From: Bacteroidales bacterium
Lineage (GTDB): Bacteria; Bacteroidota; Bacteroidia; Bacteroidales; GCA-2711565
DNA length: 5,628 nt
Direction: 5' to 3'
Assembly: GCA_029931995.1 (NCBI GenBank)
Contig: JAOZQX010000113.1
Span: 1 to 5,628, forward strand
The notes beneath the pieces were generated by a model. The model saw nothing but the letters and a program-made list of their open reading frames with translations. It was not told the DNA's origin and made no database searches. Below, one piece after another: positions 1 to 5,628 of the stretch (its first letter is position 1; the number at the start of each line of letters is the position of its first letter). The translations under genes were made by a program, and so were the position numbers.

Positions 1-98
1 TCTTCAAGGTTTCTTAAGTAAGCACTTGAATTACTATTTAAAAAAAACTTAAGAAGTAATTTAATTCTTGTTTTGGATGTGATTAATGTTTCGAGCAT
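1..98 (-). CDS. Partial winged-helix-type transcriptional regulator (N-terminus only)
   Basis: An open frame starts at ATG 98-96 on the minus strand and runs off the left edge after 32 codons. It begins MLETLITSKTRIKLLLKFFL and continues with residues ending in AYLRNLE. From memory, this opening (LITSKTRIKLLLKFFLN followed by an AYLR-LE segment) resembles the first helices of a winged-helix DNA-binding protein common next to Bacteroidota capsule and exopolysaccharide genes. The recognition helix and the rest of the protein lie outside the window. The gene lies downstream of wzc on the same strand but has its own promoter candidate (235-264), so it is probably a separate unit. A role in controlling the polysaccharide locus is inferred from position only. 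No clear ribosome binding site precedes the ATG. The fragment is short, so the family call rests on pattern memory. Confidence 0.6.
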   Translation of the reverse strand, partial: MLETLITSKTRIKLLLKFFLNSNSSAYLRNLE

Positions 99-109
99 GA
101 TGGCTATAA

Positions 110-149
110 GTTATGAGTTACGAGCTGCGTGTCGCGGGTTTCGCAATCC
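110..149. repeat. GC-rich low-complexity block, possible dispersed repeat
   Basis: This block is clearly richer in G and C than the AT-rich DNA around it and is built from similar short words (GAGTTACGAG, CTGCG, TCGCGGG, TTTCGC). Blocks of this style (ACGAG / GCGGG / TTTCGCA words) are, from memory, scattered between genes in many Bacteroidota genomes. Only one copy is visible here, so calling it a dispersed repeat is an inference. It falls in the predicted 5' leader of the partial regulator gene. Confidence 0.3.
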
Positions 150-155
150 AATTGC
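143..155 (-). other. Small hairpin in the regulator leader
   Basis: GCAAT (143-147) and ATTGC (151-155) are perfectly complementary around a 3-base loop. The stem is only 5 bp, so chance is possible. It is listed because it sits with the larger 173-195 hairpin in the same predicted leader. Confidence 0.25.
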
Positions 156-172
156 AGCAGTTCGTATCACAA

Positions 173-195
173 ATTGAGTAACAAATTTACTCAAT
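173..195 (-). promoter_or_regulatory. Leader hairpin upstream of the partial regulator gene
   Basis: ATTGAGTAA (173-181) and TTACTCAAT (187-195) form a perfect 9-bp inverted repeat with a 5-base loop. If transcription starts below the promoter at 235-264, the hairpin lies about 35 nt into the leader and about 75 nt before the ATG at 98. The bases after it on the minus strand are TTTGTG, which is too short a T-run for a typical intrinsic terminator. It may be an attenuator, an RNA-stability element or a protein-binding dyad; the sequence does not decide between these. Confidence 0.4.
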
Positions 196-234
196 AAAGG
201 GGTGGAAGTCAATAGAGAGAAGAAAAAGTAGTGC

Positions 235-264
235 CAAAAGTATCTGGAGCACTTGGAAAATCAA
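235..264 (-). promoter_or_regulatory. Bacteroidota-type promoter for the partial regulator gene
   Basis: On the minus strand TTG (264-262) is followed by a 19-base spacer and then TACTTTTG (242-235), an exact match to the phylum's TAnnTTTG -7 element. Element sequence and spacing both fit the known Bacteroidota housekeeping promoter. The predicted start is near 229, giving a leader of about 130 nt to the ATG at 98. It lies past the wzc stop and the candidate terminator, which supports an independent unit. Confidence 0.55.
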
Positions 265-293
265 GGAGTTCAAGAGCTCAGAAGCTAACAAAA

Positions 294-332
294 CTTAATA
301 AATGATCCCATAATTATTCGTAAGAGATTTTA

Positions 333-337
<5 letters not shown>
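294..337 (-). terminator. Candidate terminator overlapping the wzc stop codon
   Basis: CTTAATAAA (294-302) and TTTATTAAG (329-337) are a perfect 9-bp inverted repeat. Read on the minus strand, the first arm contains the wzc TAA stop (335-333) and the second arm is followed by TTTTG, a short T-run. The loop is long (26 bases) and the stem is entirely A/T except for one G-C pair, so termination efficiency is uncertain. Position at the end of the operon is the main support. Confidence 0.35.
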
Positions 338-2765
<2,428 letters not shown>

Positions 2766-2788
2766 GTATTGTTTTTCCTTTTAAATGT

Positions 2789-3565
2789 TTATTTAAAAAA
2801 ATTAATTAACAACAGTGTTGTTGAGACGGCAGAAAACACCAATGAATAAGGGAAATTGGCAAAAGTAAATTGCTTTCCTTTAAGGGGTTCTATATAAATA
2901 ACATCATTGGGCATTAAATAAAAAAAATCGGATTCCAGAATATTCTGATTCGTAAGATCTAGTTCATGAATAATTGCCCCTTGCTTGCTTTGTCTAATTA
3001 ATTTTATTTTATTTCTGTTTGAAAAGTCACCCAAATCACCAGCCATGGCTATGGCTTCGAATAAATTAATCTTGTCCTGATAAATTTTGTACTGCCCCGG
3101 ATTTTTAATTTCTCCAAGCATGGTGATATTAAAATTAATCAGTTTAACAATAATCATTGTTTCTTTTAAGTATTCATCCAGCACTTTTTTAATTTCGCCT
3201 TTAACCTCTTCAATGGTTAGATTTTGAATTTGTATTTTTCCTGTAAGTGGAAAATCAATAGACCCATCATCAGCTACGGTATAACTATTTAAATAAACAC
3301 CGATATCGTTCATACCACTCGAATATCTGGGATCTGTGCTATTAAATAACATGGCTGTTTTTTCATCGATAGAAGTAATTTTTATATAAAGATTATCTCC
3401 CGGTTGAACTTTATAATCTTCATTTCGTTCATTAATGAATTCATTTTTAGCTGTTGCTTTTTCTTTATTTTGCAGATAAATTAATTTCTTTTGAGATACA
3501 CAAGAAGAAAGAATAATTACAAGTATTATTGGGAAAAATAAATTGATTTTACGGACTTGTTTCAT
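2789..3565 (-). CDS. Wza-like polysaccharide export outer-membrane lipoprotein
   Basis: This 258-residue protein is the likely outer-membrane partner of the Wzc-like kinase, forming the export channel for a surface polysaccharide. It starts with a basic n-region, a hydrophobic stretch (about 8-20) and a lipobox LSSC with Cys22 as the lipidated residue. A polysaccharide export domain follows from about 51 (YKVQPGDNLYIKI) to about 143. One SLBB-type segment covers about 144-195 (NITMLGEIKNPGQYKIY, then INLFEAIAMAGD). A hydrophobic C-terminal segment (about 236-256) may cross the membrane. It is shorter than E. coli Wza (about 380 residues) and has a single visible SLBB segment, which is common in Bacteroidota. 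It is the first gene of the operon, with a consensus promoter about 44 bases upstream and no clear Shine-Dalgarno sequence. The ATG at 3565 gives a complete signal peptide, supporting this start. Family is confident; the substrate is not known. Confidence 0.9.
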   Translation of the reverse strand: MKQVRKINLFFPIILVIILSSCVSQKKLIYLQNKEKATAKNEFINERNEDYKVQPGDNLYIKITSIDEKTAMLFNSTDPRYSSGMNDIGVYLNSYTVADDGSIDFPLTGKIQIQNLTIEEVKGEIKKVLDEYLKETMIIVKLINFNITMLGEIKNPGQYKIYQDKINLFEAIAMAGDLGDFSNRNKIKLIRQSKQGAIIHELDLTNQNILESDFFYLMPNDVIYIEPLKGKQFTFANFPYSLVFSAVSTTLLLINFFK

Positions 3566-3609
3566 TTGAACAAAATTGTTAAAAGGTTACGAATAGTGGA
3601 TCAATAAAA

Positions 3610-3642
3610 CAAAAGTAGTAAAATTTAGGCGTGCTTGGCAAA
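3610..3642 (-). promoter_or_regulatory. Bacteroidota-type promoter of the export operon
   Basis: On the minus strand TTTG (3642-3639) is followed by 21 bases and TACTTTTG (3617-3610), an exact TAnnTTTG. The G of the -7 element is 44 bases before the ATG at 3565, so the leader would be about 40 nt. This fits the known promoter of the phylum well and is the best candidate for transcription of both export genes. Confidence 0.6.
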
Positions 3643-3665
3643 TAATTAGAATTACGTTTTATTTG
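3635..3665 (+). promoter_or_regulatory. Weak promoter candidate for ppa
   Basis: TTG (3635-3637), a 20-base spacer and TTTATTTG (3658-3665) match the Bacteroidota promoter with one mismatch in the -7 element. A second option with one mismatch is AATATTTG at 3690-3697, with TTTG (3662-3665) 24 bases upstream. The sequence does not choose between them. The first would overlap the -33 element of the divergent export promoter. Confidence 0.25.
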
Positions 3666-3691
3666 CATTCTTAATAAAAACATGACCTAAA

Positions 3692-3724
3692 TATTTGATT
3701 TATATAGTAATTTTACATCAAATA
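3692..3724 (+). promoter_or_regulatory. Dyad upstream of ppa
   Basis: TATTTGAT (3692-3699) and ATCAAATA (3717-3724) are a perfect 8-bp inverted repeat separated by 17 bases, ending 11 bases before the ppa start codon. It could be an operator or a stem in the mRNA leader. The arms are AT-rich, so chance cannot be excluded. Confidence 0.3.
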
Positions 3725-3735
3725 AAACAATTATT

Positions 3736-4407
3736 ATGTCTAATAAACTAATGGACCCCATAGGGCGATTGATGGGGTTGAGATACAAATCGCATCCCTG
3801 GCATGGGGTTGATATCGGAAAAGAAGCACCCGAAATCCTAACTTGTTTTGTGGAGATGGTTACTACAGATACTGTTAAATACGAAGTTGATAAAGATACT
3901 GGCTACTTACGGATTGATCGTCCGCAGAAATATTCAAATACAGTTCCTGCTCTTTATGGTTTTATTCCTCAAACTTTTAGTGCTACCAAAGTAGCTGAGT
4001 TTTGCATGGAGAAGACCGGCAGAAATAACATACTTGGCGATAATGACCCGATTGATATTTGTATCCTTACAGAGAAACAAATAGTTCATGGAGATATTCT
4101 GGTCAGAGCCCGGCCCATTGGCGGCTTTCGGATGTTAGACGGGAATCAATCGGACGATAAGATTATAGCCGTACTCAACAATGATGCTGTTTACGGGAAT
4201 TATAAGGACATTAATGATTGTCCTTCGTTGGTAATTGACCGCTTAAAACATTATTTTTTAACCTATAAAGATCTTCCCGGTAACCCACGGGATGTGGAGA
4301 TTACGCAAACGTTTGGAATTGATGAAGCCCATGAAATTATTCGGCGATCGATGGAAGATTACCATCATAAATTTGATAATCTTACTTCGGCATTGTCGGA
4401 TGTTTAG
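3736..4407 (+). CDS. ppa: Inorganic pyrophosphatase, family I, soluble
   Basis: This 223-residue cytoplasmic enzyme hydrolyses pyrophosphate to two phosphates, pulling forward nucleic acid, protein and sugar-nucleotide synthesis. The family I signature is present as DNDPID (102-107), giving the metal-binding Asp102, Asp104 and Asp107. By alignment from memory with the E. coli enzyme, the other active-site residues are also present: Lys48 and Glu50 (KYE), Arg62, Tyr74, Asp135, Asp140, Lys142, Tyr177 and Lys178 (YKDL). It is longer than E. coli PPase (175 residues), with an N-terminal extension and about 18 extra residues between Tyr74 and Asp102, a form known to me from Bacteroidota and Chlamydiae. 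It is divergent from the export operon and convergent with miaB, so it is probably transcribed alone. No Shine-Dalgarno sequence is seen before the ATG, as is usual in this phylum. All catalytic positions look intact. Confidence 0.95.
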   Translation: MSNKLMDPIGRLMGLRYKSHPWHGVDIGKEAPEILTCFVEMVTTDTVKYEVDKDTGYLRIDRPQKYSNTVPALYGFIPQTFSATKVAEFCMEKTGRNNILGDNDPIDICILTEKQIVHGDILVRARPIGGFRMLDGNQSDDKIIAVLNNDAVYGNYKDINDCPSLVIDRLKHYFLTYKDLPGNPRDVEITQTFGIDEAHEIIRRSMEDYHHKFDNLTSALSDV

Positions 4408-4417
4408 CGTTTAAATC

Positions 4418-4465
4418 TTTTTTGGTTCGTTTTCTTTGGACAAGCAAAGAAAATGAACCAAAAGA
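4418..4465. repeat. Long hairpin element just downstream of ppa
   Basis: Left arm 4418-4438 pairs with right arm 4445-4465 over 21 positions, with a 6-base loop GACAAG (4439-4444). Nineteen pairs are Watson-Crick; two are G-T positions, which pair as G-U in RNA (4429 with 4454, 4419 with 4464). It begins 10 bases after the ppa stop and could protect or end that transcript. Neither strand has a T-run after the stem, so it is not a textbook intrinsic terminator. From memory, similar GGTTC-TTTTCTTTG hairpins recur between genes in Bacteroidota. Confidence 0.75.
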
Positions 4466-4587
4466 AAAGACCCATTTTATAAGGAATTTTTTGAAAAGCA
4501 GAAACCGCTTTCAAAACTCTTTTCCTCTCCGTGTTCAAAGAGCTTTTTAAGGCTATTCTGTATAAAATGTTTTAAAAAGTTATCTAA

Positions 4588-4646
4588 TATTCTTTTATAA
4601 GCTCGCATTTGAAAAATATGTGAAGCTTTACTGTCATAAAAGAATA
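4588..4646. repeat. Bulged hairpin with three stacked stems
   Basis: TATTCTTTTAT (4588-4598) pairs perfectly with ATAAAAGAATA (4636-4646). Directly inside, AAGCT (4599-4603) pairs with AGCTT (4624-4628), and CGCAT (4604-4608) pairs with ATGTG (4618-4622) with one G-U. The loop is 9 bases; the right side has a 1-base bulge (4623) and a 7-base bulge (4629-4635). The left arm is continuous over 21 bases. Three nested stems in register are unlikely by chance and suggest a folded RNA or a mobile-element remnant. Confidence 0.5.
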
Positions 4647-4831
4647 AAAACTATAAGCTCTTTCTTTGTATTGTGTGGGGCGAATATTTGAGCGATCTAG
4701 AAGGTTTATCCGTGATTATAATTTGATAAAACTATCTATTGATAGAAACAATTAAGTAAACAAATAAATGAATTTGCGACTTAGATCGCGACAAGCAATA
4801 CAAAGATTAGAGATTATTTTTTAGAATCTTT
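4639..4831. repeat. Long imperfect inverted repeat, possible degenerate MITE
   Basis: The stretch 4639-4699 resembles the reverse complement of 4782-4831. The best blocks are CTTTGTATTG (4664-4673) against CAATACAAAG (4796-4805), and GCGATCTA (4692-4699) against TAGATCGC (4782-4789), both perfect. Outside these, AAAGAAT-type and AAAGATT-type ends also align. The segment between the inner blocks is about 82 bases, with a small CTATC/GATAG hairpin (4732-4745) near the centre of symmetry. The left side has 18 bases between its two blocks, the right side 6. No transposase or target duplication was identified. Confidence 0.45.
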
Positions 4832-4848
4832 CGACTTGATTTTTGGTG

Positions 4849-4866
4849 CTTTTCATCAAGGAAAAG
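4849..4866. repeat. Small hairpin, possibly a degenerate relative of the 4418-4465 element
   Basis: CTTTTC (4849-4854) and GAAAAG (4861-4866) pair perfectly around a 6-base loop ATCAAG. The context (TTTTTGG before, AGAAAAAGA after) echoes the first hairpin, which also has a 6-base loop ending in AAG. Outer pairing has decayed. The family link is an inference from similarity of layout. Confidence 0.35.
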
Positions 4867-4904
4867 AACAGAGAAAAAGATGCATTGATTCATTTTCAAA
4901 ATCG

Positions 4905-4930
4905 ATTTTCTAAATTGAAAATTAGAAAAT
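4905..4930 (-). terminator. Hairpin across the miaB stop codon, candidate terminator
   Basis: ATTTTCTAA (4905-4913) and TTAGAAAAT (4922-4930) form a perfect 9-bp inverted repeat with an 8-base loop. On the minus strand the upstream arm ends with the miaB TAA stop (4924-4922). The stem has one G-C pair and the downstream sequence is CGATTTTG, a weak T-run. The overlapping palindrome AAAATCGATTTT (4898-4909) could fold instead. Weak as a terminator on sequence alone. Confidence 0.3.
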
Positions 4931-5628
4931 TGCCGTTCCAATCAGAGTAGCCGTCGTACAGCTTGTAATTCTTACGTTCACATAATCCCCAATTTTGTAT
5001 TCTTTTTTGGGGAAAACCGCCACTTTATTCTGACTGTTGCGTCCAAATAATTGTGTATCCGACTTTTTTGAAATTCCTTCAACCAATACTTCAAATGTTT
5101 TACCAACATCGCGAAGATTGCTTTCATGTGAGAGTTTCCGTTGAAGCTCAATAATTTCGGTTAAACGGCGACTTTTGATTTCTTCCACTACATCATCTTC
5201 ATACTTTTTGGCAGCCAGGGTATCCGGGCGCTCTGAGTATTTAAACATAAAGGCATAATCATAAGCCACTTCTTGCATTACCGAAAGCGTTTGCAGATGG
5301 TCTTCTTCCGTTTCGGTACAAAAACCACTAATAATATCTGTAGAAATTGCACAATCCGGAATGTATTTTTTTATTGAAGATATTCGCTCTAAATACCATT
5401 TACGATCGTATTTTCGATTCATTAATTTCAAAATCTGGCTACTTCCTGACTGTACAGGAAGATGGATGGCATTGCAAATGTTCTCGTGTTTTGCAATGGT
5501 TTGAATTAATTTATCCGAAATATCTTTGGGGTGAGAAGTGGCAAAACGGACTCTTAACAGCGGATTGGTTAAGGCAACAGCTTCTAATAAATCTGAAAAA
5601 TCAGTTTTATTGTCAGCATCCCAATTAG
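4922..5628 (-). CDS. miaB: tRNA-2-methylthio-N6-dimethylallyladenosine synthase MiaB (C-terminal part)
   Basis: MiaB is a radical SAM enzyme that adds a methylthio group to i6A37 in tRNAs reading U-starting codons. The frame stays open from the TAA at 4924-4922 to the right edge, so 234 residues are visible and the N-terminal domain and the radical SAM CxxxCxxC lie outside. Numbered from the first whole visible codon: RFATSHPKD (27-35), HLPVQSGSS (55-63), LKLMNRKY (66-73), DIISGFCTET (97-106), FMFKYSERPDT (126-136) and a C-terminal TRAM domain (about 175-234) with VLVEGISKKSDTQLFGR and NKVAVFPKK. The SKKS/GR/NKV pattern fits MiaB rather than RimO or MtaB. A TTG at 5431 could be taken as a start but lies inside the conserved QSGSSQILKLMNR block, so the gene is cut by the window edge, not short. 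It is convergent with ppa. The visible part shows no damage. Confidence 0.93.
   Translation of the reverse strand, partial: NWDADNKTDFSDLLEAVALTNPLLRVRFATSHPKDISDKLIQTIAKHENICNAIHLPVQSGSSQILKLMNRKYDRKWYLERISSIKKYIPDCAISTDIISGFCTETEEDHLQTLSVMQEVAYDYAFMFKYSERPDTLAAKKYEDDVVEEIKSRRLTEIIELQRKLSHESNLRDVGKTFEVLVEGISKKSDTQLFGRNSQNKVAVFPKKEYKIGDYVNVRITSCTTATLIGTAIF

Larger units (their letters stand above)
99..332. other. Gene-free interval between wzc and the partial regulator gene
   Basis: This 234-base stretch has no convincing protein gene on either strand. Reading along the minus strand it holds the hairpin that may terminate wzc, a promoter candidate (235-264), and a predicted leader of about 130 nt with a strong 9-bp hairpin (173-195), a small hairpin (143-155) and a GC-rich block (about 110-149). 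Confidence 0.6.
4408..4921. other. 514-base non-coding region rich in inverted repeats between ppa and miaB
   Basis: This stretch between convergent genes has no convincing coding frame. It contains, in order, a near-perfect long hairpin (4418-4465), a bulged hairpin (4588-4646), a long imperfect inverted repeat (4639-4831), a smaller hairpin resembling the first (4849-4866), a 12-base palindrome (4898-4909) and a hairpin across the miaB stop (4905-4930). No promoter of the TAnnTTTG type was found in it. It may be a bidirectional terminator region colonised by small repeat elements, or it may encode a structured RNA. Confidence 0.6.

Noticed and set aside
11..61. Overlapping small inverted repeats (TTCTTAAGT/ACTTAAGAA and AATTACT/AGTAATT)
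   Set aside because: They lie within the start of the regulator coding sequence, are AT-rich, and cannot both form; likely chance.
100..177. A 25-codon plus-strand mini-ORF starting at 100
   Set aside because: Very short, antisense to the regulator leader, no ribosome binding site, no recognisable product.
4480..4560. Possible decayed coding sequence on the minus strand of the spacer
   Set aside because: A short open stretch exists, but no protein family was recognised and stops occur close on both sides.
4768..4824. An 18-codon plus-strand mini-ORF in the spacer
   Set aside because: Too short, no ribosome binding site, and it lies within the imperfect inverted repeat.
5429..5431. TTG start giving a short 169-residue MiaB-like protein
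   Set aside because: The frame continues upstream to the window edge with conserved MiaB motifs, so the TTG is an internal Leu codon.
5347..5628. A 93-codon plus-strand open frame at the right edge
   Set aside because: It is antisense to miaB, whose conserved motifs continue through this stretch in the other direction.

Overview
The window looks like chromosomal DNA from a member of the Bacteroidota. It is AT-rich, and two upstream regions carry the phylum's unusual promoter type (TTG or TTTG, about 19-21 bases, then TAnnTTTG). Shine-Dalgarno sequences are weak or absent. All recognisable proteins have the form usual for this phylum: a Wzc-type kinase with a Tyr-Gly tail, a small Wza-like lipoprotein with a C-terminal membrane segment, a long family I pyrophosphatase, and MiaB. 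The order cannot be fixed from sequence alone.

Layout, left to right. (1) Bases 1-98, minus strand: the first 32 codons of a gene that runs off the left edge, resembling winged-helix regulators found beside Bacteroidota polysaccharide loci. It has its own consensus-type promoter at 235-264 and a leader of about 130 nt with hairpins and a GC-rich block. (2) Bases 333-3565, minus strand: a two-gene export operon read from right to left, first a Wza-like outer-membrane lipoprotein, then 23 bases later a Wzc-like copolymerase/tyrosine kinase. A strong promoter candidate lies at 3610-3642, and a hairpin overlapping the wzc stop may end the unit. (3) Bases 3736-4407, plus strand: inorganic pyrophosphatase, divergent from the export operon. 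(4) Bases 4408-4921: a 514-base non-coding stretch rich in inverted repeats. (5) Bases 4922-5628, minus strand: the C-terminal part of miaB, cut by the right edge and convergent with ppa.

How the genes work together: the kinase and lipoprotein would form the envelope-spanning export and chain-length control machine of a capsule or exopolysaccharide locus. The biosynthetic genes probably lie beyond the left edge, downstream on the minus strand, with the regulator as the next gene. Pyrophosphatase and MiaB are housekeeping genes that border the locus. No defence system, CRISPR array, transposase or RNA gene of a known family was recognised. The least explained parts are the hairpin-rich 4408-4921 region, the hexanucleotide repeat coding for the kinase tail, and the structured leader before the partial regulator gene.
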